A stretch of 64,000 nt of DNA from Bacteroidales bacterium UBA5833 (GCA_002433025.1 DJGZ01000051.1:12248-76247); one strand, 5' to 3'; shown: positions 19,428 through 28,282, counted from the first letter of the stretch. Notes: generated from the sequence alone by a model not told the origin. A program made the numbers and translations.

Positions 19428-20716
19428 GAAAACTATTGATTATACTGCTGATTTTTGCCCTTTGCCTTCATGCACAGGCACAGCATTACATACTCGACAG
19501 CATCCGGCAGGTGCACGGGCAGATTATTGATGAAGAGTATAATACATTTGCATACGCAGATTCATCGCATAGTTTCAGGGTCTTCTTCAGCAAACTCGAC
19601 AGTCTGTTTGAAGGTCATGAGAAAAACATTCAGATCTTTCACATAGGCGGCTCTCACATTCAGGCCGATATATATTCGAACAAGGTCAGGGAATACCTTA
19701 GAAATATTACACCATTTACCAATGGCCCCAGAGGCCTGATTTTCCCCTACCGCCTTGCCGGGACAAACAATCCGCTCAATTACAGCATAAAGGGGAACCG
19801 GGAACTGTGGAAAGGATTCCGTTCATCGGTCAGCCGAGATACGGCAATATGGGGTTTGAGCGGCATTGCCGCAACCCTGAATGCGCACGAAGATACCATC
19901 CGGATAAAGGCCAACCACAAAGAAAGGGCTAAAAATCCTTACACATTCAATAAAATCCGGCTTTTTGCAGTTGCGGATTCCTCGGGATACAGCATCACTC
20001 CCGCCGATACCGCCCTGGTTTTCACCGGAATTTCGTTTGACCCGGCAAAAGGATATTGCGAGATATCGTTACCCGACACCATTTCAGAGGCCGGAATGGT
20101 AATCCGTAAAAACGACACGAGCGAAAGGGCTTTTTTCAGCATCACCGGTGTGGAGCTGCTGAACGATTTTCCCGGAATCAGCTACAGTTCAATTGGTGTT
20201 AACGGAGCCAGTTTCAGAAGTTATAACCGGTGTACCCTGTTTTATGAACAACTGAAGCTTTATAAACCTGATCTGTTCATTATATCCATCGGCACAAACG
20301 ATGCAGCAGTTAAAAATTTTGATCCGGAGAAATACAGGAATTACTACGATTCCCTGATTTTGGCCATACAGGCTATAAACCCGGAATGTGCCATACTGCT
20401 GACTGTCCCCAACGATTCCTATTACCGGAAAAAGTATCCGAATAAAAACACCGCCCTGCAACAAACCGTTATACATGAACTTGCCCGGAAACACGGACAG
20501 GCGGTTTGGGACTTCTATGCCATAATGGGCGGACTGGGATCATCGCAGCGATGGTATAACCGAAAACTGATGGTACACGACCGGGTGCATTTTACCGCCG
20601 CGGGCTATAGCGTGAAAGGCGATTTGCTTATTACAGCGCTGATCTCACAATGGGAAAAAACAACGGGACGGCAACCCGCATCCCTCCTTCAACTGATCAA
20701 AGACATCCATGAATAG
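19424..20716 (+). CDS. Exported SGNH/GDSL-hydrolase-like protein (acylation cassette, second gene)
   Basis: 430 residues with a signal peptide (RKLLIILLIFALCLHAQAQ). SGNH blocks: IGGSHIQAD with nucleophile Ser77, SIGTNDAA (block III Asn) and HDRVHFTAAG (catalytic Asp-His). It differs from the gene before it in block I (GGSH against GDSQ) but shares the arrangement, so the pair probably arose from an old duplication or does two steps. Start overlaps the previous stop by 4 bases and its end overlaps the MBOAT gene by 8, which implies translational coupling and matched amounts. Role: periplasmic transfer or removal of acyl groups on a polysaccharide, by inference. Confidence 0.87.
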   Translation: MRKLLIILLIFALCLHAQAQHYILDSIRQVHGQIIDEEYNTFAYADSSHSFRVFFSKLDSLFEGHEKNIQIFHIGGSHIQADIYSNKVREYLRNITPFTNGPRGLIFPYRLAGTNNPLNYSIKGNRELWKGFRSSVSRDTAIWGLSGIAATLNAHEDTIRIKANHKERAKNPYTFNKIRLFAVADSSGYSITPADTALVFTGISFDPAKGYCEISLPDTISEAGMVIRKNDTSERAFFSITGVELLNDFPGISYSSIGVNGASFRSYNRCTLFYEQLKLYKPDLFIISIGTNDAAVKNFDPEKYRNYYDSLILAIQAINPECAILLTVPNDSYYRKKYPNKNTALQQTVIHELARKHGQAVWDFYAIMGGLGSSQRWYNRKLMVHDRVHFTAAGYSVKGDLLITALISQWEKTTGRQPASLLQLIKDIHE

Positions 20717-22367
20717 GCTGAAGGAAATATTTGCCTTTTCCGATGAGTTCCCACTCATCTTTACCCAGGCCGACTTCTGGATTTTTTTCACGGCATTATA
20801 CCTTATTTTCCCGCTGATATACAAGCGCATAAAACTGCGCAATACTTACCTCCTGCTGGTTTCTTTGTTCTTCTACTACAAGACCAGCGGACTGTTTGTC
20901 GGGCTGCTTGTCTTTACCACCATCAGTAACTTTTACCTGGGTGCAGGTATCTTCAACGCGCGCGCGAAAGCCCTGAAACTAAGCCTGCTTTCGCTGAGTG
21001 TTGCACTTAATCTGTTTATCCTCAGCTATTTCAAATATTCTTATTTCATCGTCGACTCACTCAATTATCTTTTCGGAACCAGTTACCATGTATCGCACTG
21101 GCTGGCGGAATGGGGCAACAGTATCAGCAATGAAGGATATTTCACGGTTGATAAAATCATTCTTCCGATCGGGATTTCATTTTACCTTTTTCAAACGATA
21201 ACTTATTGTGTCGACATATACCATGGCAAGCTCAAACCCCTGGACTCGGTGGCTGAATTCGGGCTGTTTGTGACATTTTTCCCGCAACTGGTTGCAGGGC
21301 CCATTGTCCGGGCCGGAGAATTTATCCCGCAGATCAGCAAACCGACCGTTATTTCGGCTGCTGATTTTAATTCAGGAACCTTTATGATCCTGAAAGGGCT
21401 GCTCAAGAAAATGATTTTTGCCGATTACCTGGCCATGCATTTCATGGACAAGGTGTTTGATGCTCCGGCCATGTTTTCGGGTTTTACCAACATAATGGCC
21501 CTTTTCGGATATTCCCTTCAGATTTACGGTGACTTTTCGGGTTATACCGATATTGCCATCGGCCTGGCGCTGCTGATGGGTTTCCGCCTTCCGGTTAACT
21601 TCAACTCTCCCTACAAGGCGCAGAATACCTCCGATTTCTGGAGGCGTTGGCATATCTCGCTTTCCTCTTTCCTCAGGGATTATCTTTACATCCCGCTGGG
21701 CGGCAACCGCAATGCAACCACCGCCACCGTTGTGATTTCGGTGCTGATCCTTGCCGGATCCATCCTTGCTTTCAGGGATAAAACTGTTGGGATAACAATC
21801 TCAGCCGCCGTTATTATGTTTGTTTCCCTGGCGTTGGCTTTCAAAGGGATGCGAAAGCATTTCGTGATGAATATCAACATTATGCTTACCATGCTGATCG
21901 GCGGATTGTGGCACGGAGCGTCCTGGAAATTTGTGATCTGGGGAGGGCTGAACGGACTGGGAATCCTCACCTACAAGTACTGGCGGCGCATCAGTCCGTG
22001 GGAAAAGTCGGAACACCGGGCTGCCGTGGTGTGGAAAATCATGCTGACCTTCACCTTCATAACCTTTACCCGCCTGTACTTCAGGGGCGAAAGCATGGAA
22101 CACATTGCCGCCTGGTACCGTCAGGTTGCCGGCAATATGGACTGGAGCAGCGCGCTGCAAGTACTTTACCAGTACCGGATCGTTTTTGTCATTATGCTGT
22201 TTGGATACATCACCCACTGGCTGCCCGTAAGAACCAGGGAAAGCATTGAAAACCTCTGGGCAAAAAGCCCGCTGGCACTGAAAGGTATTATTGCAGTAAT
22301 CACCGGTATTGTCTGTTACCAGGCTTACTCTGCAAGTTTTCAGCCGTTTATCTATTTTCAGTTTTAA
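20709..22367 (+). CDS. MBOAT-family membrane O-acyltransferase (AlgI/DltB-like)
   Basis: 552 residues with about 11-12 membrane segments. The family centre is visible: DFSGYTDIAIGLALLMG, the NSPYKAQNTSDFWRRWHISL block that precedes the catalytic region, and LWHGASW with the invariant His402. AlgI-type enzymes take acyl groups from cytoplasmic donors and pass them across the membrane to SGNH partners, two of which are encoded by the overlapping genes upstream. The trio probably O-acetylates an exopolysaccharide, lipopolysaccharide or wall glycan. It ends 43 bases from a convergent gene with no clear terminator between. Confidence 0.94.
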   Translation: MNRLKEIFAFSDEFPLIFTQADFWIFFTALYLIFPLIYKRIKLRNTYLLLVSLFFYYKTSGLFVGLLVFTTISNFYLGAGIFNARAKALKLSLLSLSVALNLFILSYFKYSYFIVDSLNYLFGTSYHVSHWLAEWGNSISNEGYFTVDKIILPIGISFYLFQTITYCVDIYHGKLKPLDSVAEFGLFVTFFPQLVAGPIVRAGEFIPQISKPTVISAADFNSGTFMILKGLLKKMIFADYLAMHFMDKVFDAPAMFSGFTNIMALFGYSLQIYGDFSGYTDIAIGLALLMGFRLPVNFNSPYKAQNTSDFWRRWHISLSSFLRDYLYIPLGGNRNATTATVVISVLILAGSILAFRDKTVGITISAAVIMFVSLALAFKGMRKHFVMNINIMLTMLIGGLWHGASWKFVIWGGLNGLGILTYKYWRRISPWEKSEHRAAVVWKIMLTFTFITFTRLYFRGESMEHIAAWYRQVAGNMDWSSALQVLYQYRIVFVIMLFGYITHWLPVRTRESIENLWAKSPLALKGIIAVITGIVCYQAYSASFQPFIYFQF

Positions 22368-22410
22368 GATAAGAGTTAATCAGGACACAAAGCCAGACAG
22401 AAAAACCATT

Positions 22411-23490
22411 TTATTCGGACAATCGTTCCATTTCATACAGCGCATATACGGCAAACGTGGCCAGCCAGTGTTCCCCGGCATAGTTTCCATCGCTGATGGC
22501 GCCCAGGGAATGACGGACGTGCTGCATTGCCGCCTGTTGGAATGCCTCGCGGCTTCCGGGTTCCAGTTTTGATGCAATCATGGCATAGGCCCAGGCCCTC
22601 GAAAAATTGAGCCCGTCGAGATGAACCAGTTTACCGTCGGAACGGTCGCCTACCCTGGCCGGTTCGTCAAGAAATGCCAGGCCTCCGTCCGGACGGGTAG
22701 GCAAAAACTGATGTATCCACGAGCTGAACTCAGCTTCCGGAAGCACCCTTGCCATCAGTTCCGCTTCGGTGAAGCAGGGGGAGAAAAAGTCAAATCCCGA
22801 AGGTTCCCACCCTATGGGGCAGTTTTCATCGCTCAGGTAAAAATCCCTTACCCGGGTAACGATCGTTGCTTCGAGGGCCTTATTTTGCGTTGTACGGGCA
22901 TAATCCAGGGCGAATGCCATGCCGAATGCCGTGTTGGAGTGCTCCCCTACCCTGACGGGATAAACCAGCTTAGGCAGAAAATCCTGATAATTGCTTACAA
23001 TGAGGTTAGTGAGTGGCTGAAGGGCCGATTCCCATTCCCTTGCCAGCGGATGATCCCAGGTGTGAAGCTCTTCCGCCAGTTTCAACAGCCAGGCCCATCC
23101 GTAAGGCCGCTCAAATGTGCGGTTGTTGGAGTCAAGAAAAAATTGCACCTCCACCGCGATGTTTTCCGGTCTGAGGTTCTTCGAAAGGGCTTCTTTTATT
23201 TGCGCGGCATCCGGGGAATCCGGAAACTTTTTCAGCAGTTTCACCAGCATCCAGTGGCCATGCACCGCAGAGTGCCAGTCGAAACAACCGTAAAAGGCCG
23301 GCCGGTAATCCCTTACCGGCTTCACATCCCTGTCGCTGCCCAGCACTTCCCCGGGCTTGTTCGGATATTCCTGATGAATGCATTTAAGGGCCATATTTGA
23401 AAAATGACCGGCATTTTCCGGTGTCAGAAGAGGTTGCGCAGAGAGGCTTATGGATGAAATAATAACGAGCAGTGAAAGAATGGATTTCAT
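22411..23490 (-). CDS. Exported DUF2891 protein
   Basis: 359 residues with a signal peptide (KSILSLLVIISSISLSAQ). The mature protein shows the DUF2891 pattern: HPAFYGCFDWHSAVHGHW-like segment (here RPAFYGCFDWHSAVHG, about residue 64), repeated Trp/His-rich helices, GEHSNTAFGMAFALDYA, and a C-terminal YAGEHWLATFAVYAL. This looks like an alpha/alpha toroid of the kind found in glycan-acting enzymes, but no activity has been established that I know of. It is convergent with the MBOAT gene and divergent from the ATPase gene. A role on an exported glycan is a guess from fold type only. Confidence 0.82.
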   Translation of the reverse strand: MKSILSLLVIISSISLSAQPLLTPENAGHFSNMALKCIHQEYPNKPGEVLGSDRDVKPVRDYRPAFYGCFDWHSAVHGHWMLVKLLKKFPDSPDAAQIKEALSKNLRPENIAVEVQFFLDSNNRTFERPYGWAWLLKLAEELHTWDHPLAREWESALQPLTNLIVSNYQDFLPKLVYPVRVGEHSNTAFGMAFALDYARTTQNKALEATIVTRVRDFYLSDENCPIGWEPSGFDFFSPCFTEAELMARVLPEAEFSSWIHQFLPTRPDGGLAFLDEPARVGDRSDGKLVHLDGLNFSRAWAYAMIASKLEPGSREAFQQAAMQHVRHSLGAISDGNYAGEHWLATFAVYALYEMERLSE

Positions 23491-23583
23491 AGGTTAAGAG
23501 TTTTCTGCAAAATACGGAAAATTTATGGCTGTAGAATAACATGCCGTTGTTGTTGTAAAGACAAATTACTTAATAAATAAACA

Positions 23584-23613
23584 TTGCTAATGAGAATAAT
23601 ATAATTATATTTG
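23584..23613 (+). promoter_or_regulatory. Promoter of the DUF4143 ATPase gene
   Basis: -33 TTG at 23584-23586, 19-base spacer, -7 TATATTTG at 23606-23613, then the start codon at 23635. A good match to the Bacteroidota housekeeping promoter in an AT-rich divergent gap. Confidence 0.65.
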
Positions 23614-23634
23614 CATTACTAATGGAAATAAATC

Positions 23635-24876
23635 ATGGAAAATCATCTGTTGGAGCAAATTCTTACCGACCAGAGAAATTTGGTTGATCGCAAGGAAAGG
23701 GGAATCCGCCGTAAGGTTGACGCAGAACTGCATCTGAAATCATCCCTGATTTCTGTGATTTCAGGGGTCAGGAGATGCGGAAAATCAACGCTTACCCTGC
23801 AACTGGCCGACCAGTATCCCGACTTTCATTTCATCACTTTTGATGATGAACGATTGATAAACTTCGGGCTCGATGACTTTAATGCGATGATCGTCCTGAT
23901 GCGTGCCCAGCGCAACGCCGATGTGCTGGTACTTGACGAAATTCAGCTGGTTGACGGATGGGAAAGGTTTGTCAGAAGAATGAATGACGAAGGCGTAAAA
24001 GTCATTCTGACCGGAAGCAATGCCAGTTTGCTCAGTTCGGAGCTGGCAACACGCCTGACCGGACGTTATATCAAAACGGAGTTGTTCCCTTTTTCATTTC
24101 ATGAGTATTTGATATTGAAGAATACAGATCTGGAGGATAAATCCAGCCTTAATTTGGGAAGAATCTGGAAATTCTTTGATGAATATCTTGAAAACGGCGG
24201 ATTCCCGGAATATCTCAAATCGGGTAACCGCGAATTTCTGAAGAGGGTTTACGATGATGTACTTTACCGGGATCTGATCGTAAGGTTCGGGATCAGGAAT
24301 TCCGCAGGTTTTAAAAACCTGGCGCAATACATTTTTACCAATTTCACCAGCGAATTCAATCATCTTACGCTATCTAAAGTGCTGGGAATCAACAGTCCGA
24401 CAAGCATTAAAGAGTACATTAACTGCCTTGCTGAAGGTTACATGATTTTTGAGGTTGCGCGTTTCGATTATTCACTTAAAAAGCAATACACACAAAACAA
24501 GAAAATTTACGTGATTGACACGGGAATAAGAAATACCATTGCTTTCAGAACAACTGCCGATTCAGGGCGGATGCTCGAAAACCTGGTTTTTCTGGAACTC
24601 AAAAGACGCAGTCATGAAATATGGTATTATAAGACCAAACGCGATCAGGAAACCGATTTTCTGATAAATCCAGCAAATCCGCACTTGATACAGGTTTGTT
24701 ACAGTCTTCAGGATCCGGTTACCCGGAATCGCGAAATAATTTCGCTCAAAGCGTGTATGATGGAACTCGGACTAAAAGAGGGTTTGATTGTTACTATGAG
24801 TGAAGAATTTAATCTGACCGAAAATGGCCTGGAGATAAAAATTGTTCCTGCCTGGAAATGGACGCTGGGACTATGA
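23635..24876 (+). CDS. AAA-type ATPase with C-terminal DUF4143
   Basis: 413 residues. Walker A is SGVRRCGKST (about residue 44), Walker B is VLVLDEIQ, followed by the sensor-like VILTGSNASLLSSELATRLTGR and PFSFHEYL, all standard in the AAA_14/DUF4143 group. The C-terminal part includes YYKTKRDQETDFLI, resembling a nuclease-like core (D-ExD/E-type arrangement). These proteins are common, mobile and poorly understood; they occur in many copies in bacteria and archaea. It stands alone with its own promoter. No antitoxin-like partner is seen. Confidence 0.88.
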   Translation: MENHLLEQILTDQRNLVDRKERGIRRKVDAELHLKSSLISVISGVRRCGKSTLTLQLADQYPDFHFITFDDERLINFGLDDFNAMIVLMRAQRNADVLVLDEIQLVDGWERFVRRMNDEGVKVILTGSNASLLSSELATRLTGRYIKTELFPFSFHEYLILKNTDLEDKSSLNLGRIWKFFDEYLENGGFPEYLKSGNREFLKRVYDDVLYRDLIVRFGIRNSAGFKNLAQYIFTNFTSEFNHLTLSKVLGINSPTSIKEYINCLAEGYMIFEVARFDYSLKKQYTQNKKIYVIDTGIRNTIAFRTTADSGRMLENLVFLELKRRSHEIWYYKTKRDQETDFLINPANPHLIQVCYSLQDPVTRNREIISLKACMMELGLKEGLIVTMSEEFNLTENGLEIKIVPAWKWTLGL

Positions 24877-24911
24877 GTAATCGGATCAGCATTATCCGGT
24901 TTAAAAACATA

Positions 24912-24945
24912 TAAAAAAAGCAGCCACTGATTTGTGACTGCTTTT
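24912..24945 (-). terminator. Rho-independent terminator after tRNA-Gln
   Basis: Minus strand: 8-pair stem GCAGTCAC / GTGGCTGC (24941-24934 with 24927-24920, one G-T pair) followed by a run of seven T. Confidence 0.85.
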
Positions 24946-24953
24946 CGACTGTG

Positions 24954-25026
24954 TTGACCTACCAGGGGTCGAACCTGGACTCTTCTGATCCAGAGTCAGA
25001 CGTGTTGCCAATTACACCATAGGTCA
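24954..25026 (-). tRNA. tRNA-Gln, anticodon CTG
   Basis: Cloverleaf on the minus strand: acceptor TGACCTA / TAGGTCA (U1-A72 as usual for tRNA-Gln), D stem GTGT / ACAC, anticodon stem TCTGA / TCAGA with loop CTCTGGA (anticodon CTG, reads CAG), T arm CCAGG-TTCGACC-CCTGG, discriminator A. The 3' CCA is not encoded. It lies 73 bases downstream of glnS on the same strand but has its own promoter. Confidence 0.93.
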
Positions 25027-25038
25027 GTAATCGGGCTG

Positions 25039-25071
25039 CAAAAGTAGTAAAATGTTATTTGCCTGTGCAAA
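25039..25071 (-). promoter_or_regulatory. tRNA-Gln promoter
   Basis: Minus strand TTTG (25071-25068), 21-base spacer, TACTTTTG (25046-25039). The start point would fall a few bases before the mature tRNA 5' end. Confidence 0.7.
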
Positions 25072-25098
25072 TTTTCAGGCAAAAAGTTCACTAAAATT

Positions 25099-26802
25099 TT
25101 AACTTTTTGCTTTTGCCCAGGAATCTTTTAACGCAACGGTGCGGTTAAAAACGGGTTTCGCGGCCGTTGTATCGCTGTCGGCGCAGAAGTAACCCAGGCG
25201 TTCAAACTGGAATTTATCCAGGGGTTTCGTATTGGCAGCGAAGGGTTCAACATAACCCCTGATCACTTTCAGTGAATCCGGATTCAGGTTTTTCTTGTAG
25301 TCCTCCCCTTCCGGCACATCTTCGGGATCTTCCGACATAAACAAACGGTCGTAAAGCCGGATTTCCGCTTCAACGGCGTGTGCGGCGGAAACCCAGTGCA
25401 GCGTTCCTTTTACTTTGCGGTTGCTTTCGGGCCTTCCGCTCAGGGTTTCGGGATCGTAGGTGCAGTGTATCTCCGTTATTTCTCCGCTTACCGGATCTTT
25501 CACCACTGACTCGCATTTGATGATGTAGGCATATTTCAGCCTGACCTCGCGCCCGGGAGCCAGCCTGAAAAATTTTGAAGGCGGATCTTCCATGAAATCT
25601 TCGCGTTCGATGTACAGCTCCCTGGTAAAAGGTACCTTACGGGTGCCTGCTTCCGGATCTTCCGGATTGTTTACAGCCGGCATCTCCTCGGTCAGTCCCT
25701 CAGGATAGTTGTCGATGATCAGTTTCACGGGATTGAGCACTCCCATCACCCGCTGGGCTTTCTTGTTGAGGTCTTCCCTTATACAGAATTCCAGAAGCCC
25801 CACATCGATCACATTTTCGCGCTTGGCAACACCTACCAGATCGGAGAAATTACGGATGGATTCAGGTGTATATCCCCTGCGGCGAAGCCCCGAAATGGTC
25901 GGCATACGCGGGTCGTCCCAGCCGCTTACATAATTGTTTTTAACCAGCTCAAGCAGCTTACGCTTGCTCATCACCGTATAGGTCACGTTGAGGCGGGCAA
26001 ACTCGATCTGCTGCGGGGCGAAAATCTCCAGTTCGCGAATACACCAGTCGTACAACGGACGGTGAACTTCAAACTCAAGGGTGCAGATGCTGTGCGTAAT
26101 GCCTTCGATGCTGTCGCTCTGCCCGTGGGCAAAGTCGTACATGGGATAGATGCACCACTGGTTTCCGGTGCGGTGATGCTCGGTGTGGATGATGCGGTAG
26201 AGAATGGGATCGCGCATGTGCATATTGGGCGAAGCCATATCGATTTTGGCCCGGAGTACCCGGCTGCCGTCGGGGAATTCGCCGGCTTTCATTCTGCGGA
26301 AAAGGTCCAGATTTTCTTCCGGTGTGCGGTTGCGGTAGGGGCTTTCCTGACCCGGACGGGTAGGCGTTCCTTTCTGTTCGGCAATCTGTTCTGCCGTCAG
26401 GTCGCATACATAAGCCTTCCCTTTCAGAATCAGCTTTTCGGCAAATTCATACAGCATCGGGAAATAATCGGAGGCGTAAAACTCACGTCCCTCCCAGTCG
26501 AAACCCAGCCAGTGCACATCGTAACGGATGGAATCCACGTATTCAACATCTTCCTTTACCGGGTTGGTATCGTCGAAACGGAGGTTGCATTTTCCGTTGT
26601 ATTTCAGGGCAGTTCCGAAATTCAGGCAGATCGACTTGGCATGTCCGATGTGCAGGTATCCGTTGGGCTCCGGTGGAAAACGCGTGTGTACACGCCCGCC
26701 GTTCTTGCCGTTGCGGATATCCTCTTCAATCATCGCATGGATAAAGTTTGCCGGGGTCTTGTTTTCGCCGGTGTTTTCCGATACAGTTTTGCTGTCGCTC
26801 AT
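25099..26802 (-). CDS. glnS: Glutaminyl-tRNA synthetase
   Basis: 567 residues, full length. Class I HIGH motif is in PPEPNGYLHIGHAKSICL (about residue 41), the KMSKS loop is VMSKRKLLELV (about 275), and the C-terminal beta-barrel anticodon-binding domains are complete. It charges tRNA-Gln directly, so the cell need not rely on the GatCAB amidotransferase route for glutamine. A tRNA-Gln gene follows 73 bases downstream. The promoter box is at 26831-26838, directly next to a heptamer repeat. Confidence 0.97.
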   Translation of the reverse strand: MSDSKTVSENTGENKTPANFIHAMIEEDIRNGKNGGRVHTRFPPEPNGYLHIGHAKSICLNFGTALKYNGKCNLRFDDTNPVKEDVEYVDSIRYDVHWLGFDWEGREFYASDYFPMLYEFAEKLILKGKAYVCDLTAEQIAEQKGTPTRPGQESPYRNRTPEENLDLFRRMKAGEFPDGSRVLRAKIDMASPNMHMRDPILYRIIHTEHHRTGNQWCIYPMYDFAHGQSDSIEGITHSICTLEFEVHRPLYDWCIRELEIFAPQQIEFARLNVTYTVMSKRKLLELVKNNYVSGWDDPRMPTISGLRRRGYTPESIRNFSDLVGVAKRENVIDVGLLEFCIREDLNKKAQRVMGVLNPVKLIIDNYPEGLTEEMPAVNNPEDPEAGTRKVPFTRELYIEREDFMEDPPSKFFRLAPGREVRLKYAYIIKCESVVKDPVSGEITEIHCTYDPETLSGRPESNRKVKGTLHWVSAAHAVEAEIRLYDRLFMSEDPEDVPEGEDYKKNLNPDSLKVIRGYVEPFAANTKPLDKFQFERLGYFCADSDTTAAKPVFNRTVALKDSWAKAKS

Positions 26803-26830
26803 GCCTTGGCAGTTTTTATTTTTAAGGGTG

Positions 26831-26838
26831 CAAAGATA
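26831..26838 (-). promoter_or_regulatory. glnS promoter -7 box
   Basis: Minus strand TATCTTTG, 28 bases upstream of the glnS start. The place where a -33 element would sit borders the TTCGGAT repeat array. Confidence 0.65.
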
Positions 26839-26847
26839 CGGAATTGC

Positions 26848-26880
26848 GATTTCGGATTTCGGATTTCGGATTTCGGATTT
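26848..26880. repeat. Short heptamer tandem repeat
   Basis: Four exact copies of TTCGGAT at 26851-26878, with GAT before and TT after. The array sits immediately upstream of the glnS promoter and downstream of mntP. Confidence 0.95.
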
Positions 26881-26934
26881 GCAGGAATTGTGTGATAATG
26901 ACCTTACGGCAAGCCTTTAGCTGTGGTCCTTGTG

Positions 26935-27516
26935 CTAAAACCCTAGATGTTCTGTCAGTATTTTTAATCCAATACCGATAAGGATTATACCTCCCAGCAG
27001 CTCCATCCGTTTCCCGAGCCTGCTTCCTGCTTTTTTTCCGAAAAGAATGCCCAGCATCGACATGATGAAGGTGACGCTTCCTATCATCAGCACCGGAATA
27101 AGTATCGCCAGCCAAACCGGGGTTTCTGGTGTTTCGATCAGGGCAAAACTGATCCCTACTACAAAGGCATCGATGCTGGTTGCCAGCGACATGGTCAGCA
27201 GCACTGCCGGCTTTAAGGGATTGAACCCGTTCCTTTCTTCATCCGCTTTCAGGCTTTCCGTGATCATTTTAATACCCAGGAGTGACAAAAGCCCGAAGGC
27301 AATCCAATGGTCGTAGTCGGCCAGGTAGTTGCGGATGCCTGTGCCGGCGGTCCAGCCGAGCAGTGGCATAAACGCCTGAAAAAAAGCCAGGCTGAGGGCA
27401 ATGATAACCGCTTTCGGAAACCGGATACCGGGCAGCATCAGTCCGCTGCTTACCGATACGGCAAACGAATCAAAAGAAAGGCTTAAGGCCAGCAGAAATA
27501 ATGTAAGCAGTTCCAT
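26935..27516 (-). CDS. mntP: Manganese efflux pump MntP
   Basis: 193 residues from ATG 27516. The frame is open to 27636, but the extra N-terminal part is polar, lies upstream of the promoter box and is not MntP-like. The protein has six membrane segments in two three-helix repeats, each with a conserved acidic residue in the membrane: LSLSFDSFAVSVSSG and SLATSIDAFVVGISFA. This is the MntP pattern, exporting Mn2+ from the cytoplasm. The -7 box TACTTTTG at 27525-27532 implies an almost leaderless transcript, so the manganese riboswitch found before mntP in some other bacteria is not present here. Confidence 0.93.
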   Translation of the reverse strand: MELLTLFLLALSLSFDSFAVSVSSGLMLPGIRFPKAVIIALSLAFFQAFMPLLGWTAGTGIRNYLADYDHWIAFGLLSLLGIKMITESLKADEERNGFNPLKPAVLLTMSLATSIDAFVVGISFALIETPETPVWLAILIPVLMIGSVTFIMSMLGILFGKKAGSRLGKRMELLGGIILIGIGLKILTEHLGF

Positions 27517-27524
27517 AATCGCGG

Positions 27525-27532
27525 CAAAAGTA
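27525..27532 (-). promoter_or_regulatory. mntP promoter -7 box
   Basis: Minus strand TACTTTTG only 8 bases before the ATG at 27516; the mRNA would be nearly leaderless. Confidence 0.55.
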
Positions 27533-27669
27533 GGGCAATTTAAATTATTCCGGAATTTTCCCACCCGCTGTTTTGCATCCTTTTTCTGTACTTTTGGGCA
27601 CCGATCGTCCTGCCTGTCAAATGCAGGACTGAGCATTTCTCCTTTGTTGAACTAAAAAGGGATGAGCAT

Positions 27670-28155
27670 ATGGTTTCAGAGAATTACCGGAGAATGATGC
27701 AGCTGATTGATCAGGTTTTTGCCGTGAAAAACGACCCTGAACAGCTGGATGTGGATGAAAAGGTAATGCGGCATCTTCTGCGTCTGCATCCGGCCACATT
27801 TGCGGAGCATTCCGACGAAAACGGACCGGTGGCCTGGGTGCTGGTCATCCCCACCACGCTTGCGCTGATGCAGCGGTTTATCCGTTCGGAAATCAACGAA
27901 AAGCAGCTGGTTGACCATACTCCGACAGATAAGCCGCTGGAAGCCCTCTACCTATGCTCGGCAACGGTACTTGAGGAATACCGCCGGCAGGGACTTGCCC
28001 TCCGGCTTGCGCTGGAATCCATTGAAAAAATCAGACAGCAGCACCCATTGAAAGCCTTGTTTGTGTGGCCGTTCAGCGATGAAGGCGATGCAGCCGCGGA
28101 GGCCATTGCGGCGGAGGCCAGGCTGCCGCTGTACAAGCGCGAAAAAAGAGATTAG
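27670..28155 (+). CDS. GNAT-like acetyltransferase
   Basis: 161 residues. The stretch LYLCSATVLEEYRRQGLALRL (about residues 93-113) has the beta4-alpha3 arrangement of GNAT enzymes, with RRQGLA as the pyrophosphate-binding loop for acetyl-CoA. The N-terminal half is less typical (PVAWVLVIPTTLALMQRFI). The substrate is not identifiable. ATG 27670 is chosen because the earlier ATG at 27662 is in another frame and soon stops. The gene is followed closely by a strong bidirectional terminator. Confidence 0.65.
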   Translation: MVSENYRRMMQLIDQVFAVKNDPEQLDVDEKVMRHLLRLHPATFAEHSDENGPVAWVLVIPTTLALMQRFIRSEINEKQLVDHTPTDKPLEALYLCSATVLEEYRRQGLALRLALESIEKIRQQHPLKALFVWPFSDEGDAAAEAIAAEARLPLYKREKRD

Positions 28156-28157
28156 GG

Positions 28158-28198
28158 TAAAAAAAAGCACCTGCAAATCCGGTTTGCAGATGCTTTTT
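28158..28198. terminator. Bidirectional rho-independent terminator
   Basis: Stem GCACCTGCAAA (28167-28177) with TTTGCAGATGC (28183-28193), 5-base loop, A-run before and T-run after, so it works on both strands: for the GNAT gene (plus) and tRNA-Cys (minus). Confidence 0.9.
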
Positions 28199-28200
28199 GG

Positions 28201-28271
28201 AGGTCTCGAGCGGATTCGAACCGCTGTAGAAGGTTTTGCAGACCTCTGCCTAGCCACTCGGCCACGAGACC
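28201..28271 (-). tRNA. tRNA-Cys, anticodon GCA
   Basis: Minus-strand cloverleaf: acceptor GGTCTCG / CGAGACC, D arm starting GCCGAGTGGC, anticodon loop CTGCAAA (GCA), T arm GCGG-TTCGAAT-CCGC, discriminator T as is typical for tRNA-Cys. CCA is not encoded. Its own promoter is at 28283-28290. Confidence 0.95.
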
Positions 28272-28282
28272 CTTTGGGGTTG

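Noticed and set aside
17991..22367. Alginate biosynthesis locus
   Set aside because: Only acylation-type proteins are present; no mannuronan synthase, epimerase or export genes.
26062..26895. 277-codon frame antisense to glnS
   Set aside because: Shadow of glnS; it runs through the heptamer repeat and has no domain.
27517..27669. Manganese (yybP-ykoY) riboswitch before mntP
   Set aside because: The promoter box is 8 bases from the ATG, so no leader exists to hold it, and the sequence lacks the motif.
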